The notes: a model not told the origin generated them from the sequence alone. 64,000 bases of DNA from Thalassolituus maritimus (GCA_913019975.1 CAJWBH010000006.1:1-64000); one strand, 5' to 3'; numbered from the stretch's first letter, positions 9,429-18,527 are shown. Program-made: numbers and translations.

Positions 9429-9616
9429 CAGAACTCGTCCTCCACACTCGCGCTGGCGCACAGATTTGCAGCGGGTGTTGATTTAGCAGCGCGCTTACAG
9501 CGCTGTGAGCAATAGTGCACGTTTTCCCAGTCACGCGCCCATTTTCTCCGCCAGCAAAAAGGGCGTTTGCAATAGGCACAGTTTTTCTCTGGAAGATTTA
9601 CTTTTTTATGGGGCAT
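9428..9616 (-). CDS. DUF2256 domain protein (zinc-finger-like)
   Basis: This 62-aa protein begins [13 protein letters not shown] and has Cys-x2-Cys (CAYC) and a distal Cys-x3-Cys (CSQRC) with a Trp/Arg-rich core [19 protein letters not shown]. That is the DUF2256 pattern, which looks like a small treble-clef or zinc-ribbon site. Function is unknown. From general knowledge such genes often sit next to photolyase genes, and here the gene lies between the FeS photolyase (1-bp gap) and cry-DASH (TGATG overlap). A role in DNA contact, FeS assembly or folding of a photolyase is inference. The C-terminal 15 residues are low in conservation signals. Confidence 0.85.
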   Translation of the reverse strand: MPHKKVNLPEKNCAYCKRPFCWRRKWARDWENVHYCSQRCKRAAKSTPAANLCASASVEDEF

Positions 9617-9617
9617 A

Positions 9618-11147
9618 TCAAAGATCGTCCAGTCGACTGAGAAGGTCATCCGCACGGGCAATAATCCGGTCTTTCTTGTCGTCTTTCATTTTGTCCAAGG
9701 TCCGGTAAATCATTCCCATACGGTGGTTGTTTTTGAAATCCTCACGGTGACGGTCGATAAAATGCCAGTACAGACTGTTAAAGGGACAACTCTCTTCCTC
9801 CACCTGAGTTTTGACTGAGTAATGGCATTGCGAGCAGTAATCCGACATTTTATGAATGTAGTTTCCGGAAGCTGCATAGGGCTTGCTCCCCAGATATCCA
9901 CCGTCGGCATGCATGACCATGCCAAGTGTGTTGGGAAGCTCAACCCAGTCGTAGGCATCGGCGTATACCGCGAGATACCAGTCACAGATTTCTTCAGGTT
10001 TAATTCCGGTAAGTAACGCGAAGTTACCCGTGACCATTAAGCGCTGAATATGATGTGCGTAGGCATGATCAAATGTGTTTTTAAAACAGTCGGCCATGCA
10101 GGCCATCTTCGTATCGCCATCCCAGTAATAGCGGGGCAGTGAGCGCTTGTTCTTCAGCGTGTTCTGTTTCGCGTATCGGGGCATGTGAAGCCAGTAAATA
10201 CCTCGCACGTACTCGCGCCAGCCGATAATCTGGCGAATAAAGCCTTCTACTGCATTCAGGGGGGCACGATCTTCGTCCCAGGCACGTTGGGCAGCATCAC
10301 ATACTTGTTTCGCTGTCAGTAATCCGCAGTTCAGGTAGGGAGAGAGCAGGCTATGAAACAAGGCTTTTTCACCGCGCACCATAGCGTCCTGAAAATCACC
10401 GAAATTGCTGAGGCAATGCTGAATAAAAAAGCCTAGCGCGGTTGAAGCCTGGCTTCTTGTAGTCGCCCAGTGAAATTCATCGAGCGAGCCTGGGTGATCT
10501 GCGAAGTTCTTTTCGACCAGCTCTATGACTTCACGGTCGATATCATCGCGTTCAAACACAGGAGGGTTAGGAAAGGGAGTTTTGTCATCCCACTTTTTGC
10601 GGTTATCGGCGTCGTAATTCCATTGTCCGCCCTCTGGGTTGTCGTCTTTCATCAGGTAACCAGTTTTACGGCGCATTTCCCGATAAAAGTATTCCATACG
10701 TAGTTGCTTGCGACCGTCGGCCCAGTCTGCGAACTCTTTTGTTGTGGCGATAAAGCGATCGTCGCCATACACATCGACCGGGATGTTCAGTGATTTTGAC
10801 CATTCCCGGTCCATCGCATTCTGCAAACGGTATTCACCACACTGGGTCAGGATCAGGCGCTCAGCCGAATACTCTTTTGCATAGTGCTTCACTACGTCGA
10901 ACAGGGATTTGAAGTTTCCCTGACTGTTGTATTCGTAGTAATCCACCTGCCACCCCGCATCTCTCAACTCCTGTGCAAAATGGCGCATGGAGCTGAAGAG
11001 CAGAGCGATCTTCTGTTTGTGGTGTTTTACGTAGGTGGCCTCATCGCGGACTTCGGCCATGATCAGCCGGTCCACCTTCGGATCGAGAACGCGAAGGCTT
11101 GCGAGGTCGTGTGTCAGCTGGTCGCCGAGAATCAGCCCGAGGTGCAT
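9618..11147 (-). CDS. Iron-sulfur photolyase (FeS-BCP / PhrB-like (6-4) photolyase)
   Basis: This 509-aa protein begins [15 protein letters not shown], typical of the deoxyribodipyrimidine photolyase-related family. Cysteines at 350, 438, 441 and 454 (the last three in CSQC and ESCPF contexts) match in spacing the four [4Fe-4S] ligands described for Agrobacterium PhrB, a prokaryotic (6-4) photolyase. FAD-pocket segments such as [20 protein letters not shown] and MVTGNFALL are present. It is first in the operon. The ATG has no clear Shine-Dalgarno sequence and sits one base from an 8-bp repeat, so initiation may be leaderless or weak. Family is firm; lesion specificity is inferred from homologues. 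Confidence 0.93.
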   Translation of the reverse strand: MHLGLILGDQLTHDLASLRVLDPKVDRLIMAEVRDEATYVKHHKQKIALLFSSMRHFAQELRDAGWQVDYYEYNSQGNFKSLFDVVKHYAKEYSAERLILTQCGEYRLQNAMDREWSKSLNIPVDVYGDDRFIATTKEFADWADGRKQLRMEYFYREMRRKTGYLMKDDNPEGGQWNYDADNRKKWDDKTPFPNPPVFERDDIDREVIELVEKNFADHPGSLDEFHWATTRSQASTALGFFIQHCLSNFGDFQDAMVRGEKALFHSLLSPYLNCGLLTAKQVCDAAQRAWDEDRAPLNAVEGFIRQIIGWREYVRGIYWLHMPRYAKQNTLKNKRSLPRYYWDGDTKMACMADCFKNTFDHAYAHHIQRLMVTGNFALLTGIKPEEICDWYLAVYADAYDWVELPNTLGMVMHADGGYLGSKPYAASGNYIHKMSDYCSQCHYSVKTQVEEESCPFNSLYWHFIDRHREDFKNNHRMGMIYRTLDKMKDDKKDRIIARADDLLSRLDDL

Positions 11148-11148
11148 A

Positions 11149-11191
11149 AGTTATACATTTCTACGTTGTTTGGTATAACTAATGTATAACT
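11149..11191 (-). promoter_or_regulatory. Operator-like repeats upstream of the photolyase operon
   Basis: Three copies of an 8-bp word are present: AGTTATAC at 11149-11156 (inverted) and GTATAACT at 11173-11180 and 11184-11191 (direct, exactly 11 bp apart, one helical turn). Counting flanks, AGTTATACAT and ATGTATAACT form a 10-bp perfect inverted repeat. The array fills the space just before the first ATG, where promoter elements (TATA-rich) must also lie, so a bound protein would block transcription. It resembles sites of light-responsive MerR-type regulators in being TGTATA-like; that link is from memory and uncertain. Confidence 0.55.
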
Positions 11192-11252
11192 ATATGGCTG
11201 GATTTGCCAGTGTGCGAGTCCGTCAACGACGCGGGTTGCGACGGTTCATCCG

Positions 11253-12158
11253 TCAGATCTCAGTAAATTCCTGCTGTAAAGTGCTGATAAGCCACTCCAG
11301 TGCGAGGTCATCGCCCCGCAAGGAAGATGTGATAATGTCGACATCAAACGGTGGTATCGGCAGAGGCAGCGAAGCCAGCGCGATAGGTAGCAGCCCTGCA
11401 TACTGGTCGGCCATGCGTTTTGGCAGCACTACGACCATATCGTTGCCAATGATGAGATGCGTGGCGCCAAGGTAATTGGGCGTGACAAGAACGATCTCAC
11501 GCTCAAGGTTGTTATCGTCCAGCCACATATCGACAACCCCCCGGTGTTGCCCACCCGATACCCATATGTGGCGTAAGCCAAGAAATCGTTCCAGATCCAG
11601 CCCGGAGGTCAGGTCCAGTTGCTGTGGGTCATAGGCGACAACCAGATCCTCCTTCAGAAATCCTGTGCGGCGAATGCGGGGCGGCAGCTCTCCGAAGCGT
11701 CCGATGCACAGGTCTAAGTTGCCATCTTCAAGCGCTTTCGTCGGCGTATCCGGTGGCAGATCAAGAATGTCGAATTCGATTCCGGGCGCCGTTGTGCGCA
11801 TGTAAGCCAATAAACGTGGCATCAGCGCCAGTTCGGCGTAGTCTGTAGTCGCTATCCGAAAACGGCGGCGGCTGGATTGAGGATCAAATTGATGACCGCC
11901 GGACAACGTGGTCTCGATTTGTTGAATGGCCTGACGTATCGGCCCTTCCAATGATAATGCCAGTGCCGTCGGTTGCATGCCCTGTGCGGTGCGGATCAGC
12001 AGTTGATCGTCGAGCAGGCTGCGCAGGCGGTTGAGAGCATTGCTGATGGCCGGCTGGCTCAGAGCCAGCTGGTCGGCGACCCGCGATACGTTGCGCTCGC
12101 GCATGAGGGCGTCAAAGATGACCAGCAGGTTGAGGTCAAAGTTGCGGATATTCATCAT
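11253..12158 (-). CDS. LysR family transcriptional regulator
   Basis: This protein of about 301 aa has an N-terminal winged helix-turn-helix (NFDLNLLVIFDALMRERNVS, then RVADQLALSQPAISNALNRLR, residues about 5-60) and a C-terminal periplasmic-binding-protein-like effector domain of the NahR/LeuO-type branch. It is transcribed divergently from the acyl-CoA dehydrogenase operon with 131 bases between, the usual arrangement for a LysR regulator of its neighbour; control of that operon is inference. Three adjacent start codons (GTG-ATG-ATG) occur and no strong ribosome site decides among them. The inducer is unknown. Confidence 0.9.
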   Translation of the reverse strand: MMNIRNFDLNLLVIFDALMRERNVSRVADQLALSQPAISNALNRLRSLLDDQLLIRTAQGMQPTALALSLEGPIRQAIQQIETTLSGGHQFDPQSSRRRFRIATTDYAELALMPRLLAYMRTTAPGIEFDILDLPPDTPTKALEDGNLDLCIGRFGELPPRIRRTGFLKEDLVVAYDPQQLDLTSGLDLERFLGLRHIWVSGGQHRGVVDMWLDDNNLEREIVLVTPNYLGATHLIIGNDMVVVLPKRMADQYAGLLPIALASLPLPIPPFDVDIITSSLRGDDLALEWLISTLQQEFTEI

Positions 12159-12289
12159 CACAATAAGCTATATCACTATGTTTAATTTCATGTGCTTCTT
12201 CAATCTTGGTCAGAATGAGCCCAGAAGCTGATCGAATAAGCATAACAACTCAATAGTAACCCGGATAACAATCCGGACAGGCAAGGTAT

Positions 12290-13552
12290 ATGACTCAAGC
12301 GAATCTCCCCTCAAGCGTAAACGACATCCAGCAGGTTGCAGTGATTGGTGCGGGCACCATGGGCCGCGGCATTGCTATCTCATTCGCGAATGCAGGCATC
12401 AAAGTGACTCTGCTCGACCTGAACGAAGACGTACGGGCGCAAGCTATGAGCTACATCGAAGGCATCTATGCCGGCATGGTAAAGCGTGAGCGTATCACTC
12501 AGGCTCAGGCGGACGAGCGCCTGGCCTGCTTCAGCCTGAGCGGAGACTACGCTGACATTGCCGATGTGCAGCTCGCGATTGAAGCGGTCTACGAAAATAT
12601 CGACCTGAAAAAAACCATCTTCAAGCAGTTGGATGAAACGCTGAATGCGAACGCTATCCTTGCGACCAACACGTCATATCTCGATGTTGATGCCATTGCC
12701 GCGGCGACTTCACGCCCAGAGCAGGTACTCGGTCTGCACTTCTTCAGCCCAGCACACATTATGAAGCTGCTTGAGATTGTTCGCGGTGAGAAGACTGCTC
12801 CTGCGGTACTGCAGCTGGCTGAAGATCTGGGCCAGCACATTGGCAAAGTCGCCGTTGTCGCAGGTAACTGCCATGGCTTTATCGGTAACCGCATGCTGGA
12901 GCCTTATGTGTTTCAGGCGCGCCGACTGCTGTTAGAGGGAGCACTGCCAGCGCAGGTCGATAGCGCATTGCAGAACTTTGGTATGGCGATGGGCCCGTTC
13001 CGTATGTACGACGTTGTCGGTATTGATCTTGAGTGGCGCTCGCGTCAGCTCTCGGGAGTGCAGCTCCCTGAAGGCTCTCCTGAAGAACTGAATGTCCGTG
13101 TGGACAACCAGCTCTGTGAACAGGAGCGCTTCGGTCAGAAATCAGGTAAAGGATACTACCGCTACGAAAAAGGCAGCCGTGAGGCCATCGTCGACGAATC
13201 GGTTGAAGCATTGATAGTCGAAACTTCAGAAAAAGCCGGCTTCACCCGCCGAGATATCAGCGATGAGGAAATCGTTGATCGCTGCATTCTTGCGCTGGTG
13301 AACGAAGGCGCGAAAATCCTTGAAGAGGGCATTGCCCGCAACAGTGCCGATATCGATAAGGTCTACCTGAATGGTTACGGCTTCCCGAAAGAGCGCGGCG
13401 GCCCTATGGCATACGCCGATGAGTGCGGTTTAAGCGATATTCTTGCTCGTACACAAGCACTGACCGATAAGTTCGGTGAGGCATGTGCGCCAGCTCCGTT
13501 GCTGAAAAAACTCGCCGAAAGTGGCGGTAAGTTTTCAGATATCGCTAACTGA
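12290..13552 (+). CDS. 3-hydroxyacyl-CoA dehydrogenase (no hydratase domain)
   Basis: This 420-aa NAD-dependent dehydrogenase has a Rossmann motif VIGAGTMGRGIAISFANAG (residues 19-37), the catalytic His in LGLHFFSPAHIMKLLEIVRG, and the tandem C-terminal helical domains ending with YGFPKERGGPMAYAD, as in FadB/FadJ. It lacks their N-terminal enoyl-CoA hydratase half. It would oxidise a (3S)-hydroxyacyl-CoA to the 3-ketoacyl-CoA. It is the first gene of a five-gene operon behind the LysR gene. Because no hydratase or thiolase is in the operon, the pathway must borrow these from elsewhere or not need them. Confidence 0.92.
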   Translation: MTQANLPSSVNDIQQVAVIGAGTMGRGIAISFANAGIKVTLLDLNEDVRAQAMSYIEGIYAGMVKRERITQAQADERLACFSLSGDYADIADVQLAIEAVYENIDLKKTIFKQLDETLNANAILATNTSYLDVDAIAAATSRPEQVLGLHFFSPAHIMKLLEIVRGEKTAPAVLQLAEDLGQHIGKVAVVAGNCHGFIGNRMLEPYVFQARRLLLEGALPAQVDSALQNFGMAMGPFRMYDVVGIDLEWRSRQLSGVQLPEGSPEELNVRVDNQLCEQERFGQKSGKGYYRYEKGSREAIVDESVEALIVETSEKAGFTRRDISDEEIVDRCILALVNEGAKILEEGIARNSADIDKVYLNGYGFPKERGGPMAYADECGLSDILARTQALTDKFGEACAPAPLLKKLAESGGKFSDIAN

Positions 13553-13589
13553 TACCCAGAAAATAATAAATTAAAAACAGGTTACAGAT

Positions 13590-15374
13590 ATGACAGCCTA
13601 TAAAGCCCCTTTGCAGGATATGCGTTTCGTATTGCACGAAGTACTCGACGCTACTTCACATTTTGCCCGCCTCGGTCGTGATGATCTGACGGCAGAAATT
13701 GTCGATGCCGTTCTGGAAGAAGGCGCAAAATTTAATGAGGGCGTACTGGCACCGCTGAACCGTAGTGGTGACGAAGAAGGGATTCACTTTGAAAATGGTG
13801 AAGTAAAAACACCGGAGGGTTTCCCAGAGGCGTATCAGCAGTTCTGTGAAAACGGCTGGGCCTCGATGACCGGCAGTGAAGAGTTTGGCGGTCAGGGCTT
13901 TCCTGTATCGATGGCGGCGCCATTTCAGGAAATGATGATGAGCGCCAATCTGTCGTTCCGTGTGTATACCGGCCTGACGGACGGTGCTGTGTTCGCGCTG
14001 AACATGCATGGCAGCGACGAGCTTAAAAATACGTATCTTCCGAAAATGGTCTCCGGCGAATGGACCGGCACCATGTGTCTGACCGAACCTCATGCCGGTA
14101 CTGACCTTGCCCTGCTGCGCACCAAAGCCGAGCCACAGGCAGACGGCAGTTATGCAATCTCTGGCACCAAGATTTTTATCAGTGGTGGTGAGCAGGACAT
14201 GACCGACAATATTGTTCATCTTGTACTGGCTCGCCTGCCGGACGCACCACCTGGGGTGAAAGGCATTTCGCTCTTCCTTGTGCCAAAAGTGCTCGAAGAC
14301 GGCAGCCGCAACCCAGCGGTATGCGGCTCGATAGAGCACAAGATGGGCATCAAAGCCGCAGCAACCTGTGTGATGAATTTTGATAACGCTAAAGGCTGGC
14401 TTGTCGGTACAGAAAACCGCGGTCTGGCGTGCATGTTTACCATGATGAACGATGCACGTTTCCAGGTGGGCCTGCAGGGTCTGGGTGTTGCTGAAATGGC
14501 GTATCAGGGCGCCGTCGAATACGCTATTGACCGTTTACAGTCGCGTTCGCTTTCTGGTCCGAAAGCACCAGAGAAAGCGGCCGATCCGATTATTGTTCAC
14601 CCCGATGTACGCCGTATGCTGCTGACTCAGAAAACGTTGGTCGAAGGCTGCCGTATTCTTGCGTACGAAGCGGCTCAGTATCTGGATATGGAGCAACACC
14701 ATCCTGACGTTGAAGAACGTGAAAAGGCCGCAGTGCGCGCTGCGCTGCTGATCCCGGTTGTGAAATCCTTCCTCACTGATATGAGCGCAGAAGCCGCTAA
14801 CCTGGGCATGCAGGTGTATGGTGGCCATGGCTTTATTCGCGAATGGGGCATGGAGCAACTGGTACGCGATGGTCGTATCACTCAGATTTATGAGGGCACC
14901 AACGGTATTCAGGCATTGGATCTGATGCGTCGCAAAGTGATGGGCGATCAGGGTGCCGAGCTTTCTAAATTGCAGGACGAAATTGACGCTTTATGCGAAG
15001 CGAACGATCTGCATGAATCTTTGCGTGAGCAAGTCGCTGCACTCACTTCCATGAATGCTCACTGGCGTAAGCTGGCGCAGGACATCATCAAGCGTGCGGC
15101 CAATAATCCGGAAGAAATCGGCGCCTGTGCGACCGACTTCCTGAATTTCTCATCGTATGTTCTTCTGGCTTACGGTTGGCTACGTATGGCGCTGACAGCG
15201 CAGAAGAAGCTTGATGAAAAGTCGGGCGATCAGGATTTTTATGAAGGGAAACTGGCCTCATCGCGTTTCTATTTTGAGCGTATTCTGCCGCGTGCAGAAT
15301 TGCATCGCCAGGTACTACAAACGTCGGCTGATAACCTGTTTGGCCTGACAGCAGAGCAGTTTGTCCGCCACTAA
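13590..15374 (+). CDS. Acyl-CoA dehydrogenase with C-terminal extension (DmdC/FadE-like)
   Basis: This 594-aa flavoprotein begins MTAYKAPLQDMRFVLHEVLD, typical of the long acyl-CoA dehydrogenases with an added C-terminal domain. FAD/substrate motifs are MCLTEPHAGTDL and ISGTKIFISGGEQD; the catalytic-base region is GHGFIREWGMEQLVRDGRI followed by YEGTNGIQALDL. The family includes 3-methylmercaptopropionyl-CoA dehydrogenase (DmdC) and medium/long-chain FadE enzymes. Substrate cannot be read from sequence. It lies 37 bases after the hydroxyacyl-CoA dehydrogenase and likely acts in the same chain, introducing the 2,3 double bond. Confidence 0.9.
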   Translation: MTAYKAPLQDMRFVLHEVLDATSHFARLGRDDLTAEIVDAVLEEGAKFNEGVLAPLNRSGDEEGIHFENGEVKTPEGFPEAYQQFCENGWASMTGSEEFGGQGFPVSMAAPFQEMMMSANLSFRVYTGLTDGAVFALNMHGSDELKNTYLPKMVSGEWTGTMCLTEPHAGTDLALLRTKAEPQADGSYAISGTKIFISGGEQDMTDNIVHLVLARLPDAPPGVKGISLFLVPKVLEDGSRNPAVCGSIEHKMGIKAAATCVMNFDNAKGWLVGTENRGLACMFTMMNDARFQVGLQGLGVAEMAYQGAVEYAIDRLQSRSLSGPKAPEKAADPIIVHPDVRRMLLTQKTLVEGCRILAYEAAQYLDMEQHHPDVEEREKAAVRAALLIPVVKSFLTDMSAEAANLGMQVYGGHGFIREWGMEQLVRDGRITQIYEGTNGIQALDLMRRKVMGDQGAELSKLQDEIDALCEANDLHESLREQVAALTSMNAHWRKLAQDIIKRAANNPEEIGACATDFLNFSSYVLLAYGWLRMALTAQKKLDEKSGDQDFYEGKLASSRFYFERILPRAELHRQVLQTSADNLFGLTAEQFVRH

Positions 15375-15394
15375 ATAATCAGCAGAGAATAATA

Positions 15395-16576
15395 ATGACA
15401 GCTTTTACGTTTACAACGACACGCACCATCATCAATGAGCCGGGTTCAGCCCGGCGCCTGGCCAGTATCTGTGAAGAGCAGGGTGCGCGTAGCGTCATGC
15501 TGGTAACTGACCCGGGCATTATCAGTATTGGCTTGCTTGAGGACGTACTGCCAGCATTTTCAGAATCGGGTATTCAGTTAACACTGTTTAAAGACGTTGA
15601 AGCCGACCCGGCTGACAGCACGGTCATCGACGCCGCGAATCAGGCGCGTGCTGCTAAAGCCGATTATGTGGTGGGATTTGGCGGTGGTAGCTCGATGGAT
15701 GTCGCCAAGCTGGTGGCCTTACTGGCTCACCCAGAGTGCAAACAGCCGTTAAGCGATATGTACGGTGTTGGCAATGCACGTGGTAAACGTCTGCCTTTAT
15801 TGCAGGTGCCTACTACGGCAGGCACAGGCTCTGAGGTTACTCCCATCGCTATCGTTACCACAGGTGCAACGACTAAGGCGGGCGTGGTTTCTCCCGTTTT
15901 ACAGCCCGACATTGCTTTATTAGATGCCGAGCTGACCAAAGGCCTGCCAGCGCACGTTACGGCAGCGACCGGCATTGATGCCATGGTGCACGCTATTGAA
16001 GCCTACACCTCTGTGCATAAGAAAAACCCTGTGTCCGACATGCTGGCGAAAGAAGGGCTGCGCCTGTTGTCATCGAACCTCATGGCTGCTGTTAACGAAG
16101 GGCACAACCTCGAAGCGCGCAGTAATATGTTGCTCGGTGCGCTGTATGCTGGTCAGGCATTTGCCAATGCGCCAGTGGCGGCAGTACATGCACTGGCGTA
16201 TCCACTGGGTGGTCATTTCCATATTCCGCATGGTCTGAGTAATTCCCTCGTATTGCCGCAAGTTATGCGGTTTAACGCAGCGGATAAACAGGCGGCAGCA
16301 CAGTACGCGGAATTAGCGCCCTATATTATGGGAGCTGATTTCTCAGAAAAATCAGCCGGGAGCAGCGATGAGGACGTTACTAACACTCTGATCGCCTGGC
16401 TTGAACAGCGGATCAAAGAGACCGGCCTGCCAATGAGGCTGCGGGAGTGTGACATCCCGGAAGATGCTGTTCCTATGCTGGCCAGTGAAGCCATGCTGCA
16501 GCAACGTTTGCTAATTAATAATCCGCGCGAAGTCACCGAAGCGGATGCGCTGGCTATTTACACCGCAGCTTATTAA
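15395..16576 (+). CDS. Iron-containing alcohol dehydrogenase
   Basis: This 393-aa group III alcohol dehydrogenase has an NAD(P)-binding GFGGGSSMDVAKLVALLA motif (about residues 93-110), PTTAGTGSEVTPIAI, and metal-ligand regions DAMVHAIEAYTS and the later HALAYPLGGHFHIPHG, which carry the Asp and three His that bind Fe2+. It would interconvert an alcohol and an aldehyde/ketone, or act as a hydroxyacid-oxoacid-type enzyme. Its place beside an aldehyde dehydrogenase and acyl-CoA enzymes suggests a chain of alcohol to aldehyde to acid/acyl-CoA oxidation. The exact substrate is unknown. Confidence 0.92.
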   Translation: MTAFTFTTTRTIINEPGSARRLASICEEQGARSVMLVTDPGIISIGLLEDVLPAFSESGIQLTLFKDVEADPADSTVIDAANQARAAKADYVVGFGGGSSMDVAKLVALLAHPECKQPLSDMYGVGNARGKRLPLLQVPTTAGTGSEVTPIAIVTTGATTKAGVVSPVLQPDIALLDAELTKGLPAHVTAATGIDAMVHAIEAYTSVHKKNPVSDMLAKEGLRLLSSNLMAAVNEGHNLEARSNMLLGALYAGQAFANAPVAAVHALAYPLGGHFHIPHGLSNSLVLPQVMRFNAADKQAAAQYAELAPYIMGADFSEKSAGSSDEDVTNTLIAWLEQRIKETGLPMRLRECDIPEDAVPMLASEAMLQQRLLINNPREVTEADALAIYTAAY

Positions 16577-16596
16577 TTTTGAAAAGAGGATGACCC

Positions 16597-17031
16597 ATGA
16601 GCAGTGAAAAACCGCTGTCACGCAGTGACTATAAAAAGTTCGTCCCTATTACTACCCGCTGGATGGATAACGATATCTACGGCCACGTTAACAACGTGAC
16701 TTACTATTCTTATTTTGATTCGGCAGTTAACCGCCATTTAATCGAAGAGGGTGGGCTGGATATTCATGATGCGCCGATTGTTGGTTTCGTGGTCAATTCA
16801 CATTGTAATTACCTTGCCCCGATTGCCTACCCAGACGCCATCGAAGTTGGCCTGAGAGTCAACAAGCTGGGCAACAGCTCAGTGACCTATGGTGTCGCTA
16901 TCTTCAAAGAAGGCGAAGATCAGGCCTGTGCCTTTGGCGACTTTATTCACGTATTTGTGGAACGCGCGGCCAATAAATCCGTCCCAATTCCTGAACCGAT
17001 ACGAAATGCACTCTCGCAACTGGTGATCTGA
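16597..17031 (+). CDS. Acyl-CoA thioesterase, hotdog fold (4HBT family)
   Basis: This 144-aa protein contains the 4-hydroxybenzoyl-CoA thioesterase-type signature TTRWMDNDIYGHVNNVTYYSYFD (shown here only as the region at residues 19-41), with the Asp before YGHVNN as the likely catalytic residue. It would hydrolyse acyl-CoA to free acid and CoA. Strong AAGAGG precedes the ATG. It ends one base before the aldehyde dehydrogenase ATG, so the two are probably translated together. In the operon it may release CoA from dead-end or product thioesters. Confidence 0.88.
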   Translation: MSSEKPLSRSDYKKFVPITTRWMDNDIYGHVNNVTYYSYFDSAVNRHLIEEGGLDIHDAPIVGFVVNSHCNYLAPIAYPDAIEVGLRVNKLGNSSVTYGVAIFKEGEDQACAFGDFIHVFVERAANKSVPIPEPIRNALSQLVI

Positions 17032-17032
17032 C

Positions 17033-18460
17033 ATGAGTAAGACCTATCCCTACTATCTCGCAGGCGAAGCGGTATACGCCAATACAGACCTGAAAGTTAC
17101 CGATAAATACAGCGGAGAAGTCGCTTACGAAGTGCCACTGGCGACGCCGGATGTTCTGGATGAAGCCATTGCAGCGGCCGAAGGCGCAGCCGAAGCGATG
17201 CGTAAAATGACGGTTTATGAACGTCAGGCTGTTCTTGAGCATTGTGTGAAACGCTTTACCGAGCGCGCTGACGAACTGGCCGAAGCCTTGTGTATTGAAG
17301 CCGGTAAACCGATTAACGATGCGAAAGGCGAAGTAGGTCGCTTAATCGACACCTTTAAAATCGCGGCGGAAGAAACACCGCGTATGCTGGGCGAGACTCT
17401 GCCATTGGATATCAGTCCGCGCGCCAAAGGCTATCGTGGTATGACTCAGCGCGTGCCTATCGGCCCGTGCGCATTTATCAGCCCGTTTAACTTCCCGTTG
17501 AACCTGGCTGCACATAAAGTCGCTCCGGCGATTGCGGCGGGTTGCCCGTTCGTATTGAAACCAGCCAGCATGACACCGATTGGCGCTCTGGTGATTGGTG
17601 AAATTCTCGCAGAAACGGATCTCCCTAAAGGGGCGTTTTCTATTCTGCCGTGTCGCCGTGACAGTGCCGATATGCTTACCGAAGACGACCGCCTGAAGCT
17701 TCTGAGCTTTACCGGTTCTCCTGAAGTTGGCTGGGCTTTGAAAGCCCGTGCTGGTAAAAAGCCGGTCGTGCTGGAACTCGGTGGCAACGCTGCATGTGTT
17801 GTCGATAACGACTGGGATCTCGATGATGCGGTTGCCCGTGTCATCATCGGTGCTTTCTACCAGTCGGGTCAGAGCTGCATCGGTGTTCAGCGCTTGTATG
17901 TGCACAGCGATGTGTATGACAAATTCAAAGAAAAACTGCTGACCAAAACCAAAGCGCTGAAAAGTGGTGATCCGAAAGATCCGGAAACCTTTATTGGTCC
18001 GATGATTTCCGAAGGCGAAGCGGAACGTCTGCATGGCTGGATTAAAGACGCTCTGGATCGCGGTGCGACCTTACTGTGTGGTGGTGAGCGTGACGGCAAT
18101 ATGCTGCAGGCATCCTTGCTGGAAAACGTACCAGCGGATTGCGAACTCAGCGCGGAAGAAGCGTTTGGCCCCGTGGCTATTTTAGAGCCGTTTGATGATT
18201 ACGACGCTGTTCTGAATAAAGTAAACGACAGCCGCTACGGTCTGCAGGCGGGTATCTTCACCCGCGATCTGTATAAAGCACAGAAAGCTTGGGATGAGCT
18301 GGAAGTCGGTGGTGTCGTGATTGGTGATGTGCCGAGCTGGCGCGTCGACCATATGCCATACGGCGGTGTAAAAGACTCAGGCATTGGCCGGGAGGGCATT
18401 CGCTATGCTCTTGAAGATATGACAGAGTTGCGCCTGATGGTAGTGCGCACGCCGCAGTAA
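17033..18460 (+). CDS. Aldehyde dehydrogenase family protein
   Basis: This 475-aa NAD(P)-dependent enzyme has the Rossmann/oxyanion Asn in SPFNFPLNL (Asn153), the general base Glu248 in VLELGGNA and the nucleophile Cys282 in GQSCIGVQR. The C-terminal part shows EEAFGPVAILEPF and a final PYGGVKDSGIGREG. It resembles the lactaldehyde/phosphonoacetaldehyde/semialdehyde dehydrogenase branch. It is last in the five-gene operon and is followed by a strong bidirectional terminator. Together with the iron alcohol dehydrogenase it probably oxidises an alcohol-derived aldehyde. Confidence 0.92.
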   Translation: MSKTYPYYLAGEAVYANTDLKVTDKYSGEVAYEVPLATPDVLDEAIAAAEGAAEAMRKMTVYERQAVLEHCVKRFTERADELAEALCIEAGKPINDAKGEVGRLIDTFKIAAEETPRMLGETLPLDISPRAKGYRGMTQRVPIGPCAFISPFNFPLNLAAHKVAPAIAAGCPFVLKPASMTPIGALVIGEILAETDLPKGAFSILPCRRDSADMLTEDDRLKLLSFTGSPEVGWALKARAGKKPVVLELGGNAACVVDNDWDLDDAVARVIIGAFYQSGQSCIGVQRLYVHSDVYDKFKEKLLTKTKALKSGDPKDPETFIGPMISEGEAERLHGWIKDALDRGATLLCGGERDGNMLQASLLENVPADCELSAEEAFGPVAILEPFDDYDAVLNKVNDSRYGLQAGIFTRDLYKAQKAWDELEVGGVVIGDVPSWRVDHMPYGGVKDSGIGREGIRYALEDMTELRLMVVRTPQ

Positions 18461-18473
18461 CGGAAATGCAGAC

Positions 18474-18512
18474 CAAAAAAAGCGCAGTCGGTTTCCCGAC
18501 TGCGCTTTTTTA
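18474..18512. terminator. Bidirectional terminator between aldh and csp
   Basis: A-tract, AGCGCAGTCGG (18481-18491), loop TTTC, CCGACTGCGCT (18496-18506), T-tract: an 11-bp perfect stem with A and T tracts on both sides. It serves both the plus-strand catabolic operon and the convergent cold-shock gene. Confidence 0.95.
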
Positions 18513-18527
18513 TGCATCACGTTCTGA

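Noticed and set aside
9428-9461. N-terminal extension of cry-DASH
   Set aside because: The extra 11 residues lack family character, and the ATG at 9428 overlaps the DUF2256 stop as expected for coupled translation.
13656-14339. 227-aa minus-strand ORF
   Set aside because: It is the antisense shadow of the acyl-CoA dehydrogenase gene, with no ribosome site or recognisable domain.
17342-18034. 230-aa minus-strand ORF
   Set aside because: It is antisense to the aldehyde dehydrogenase gene, which has all catalytic residues in the forward frame.
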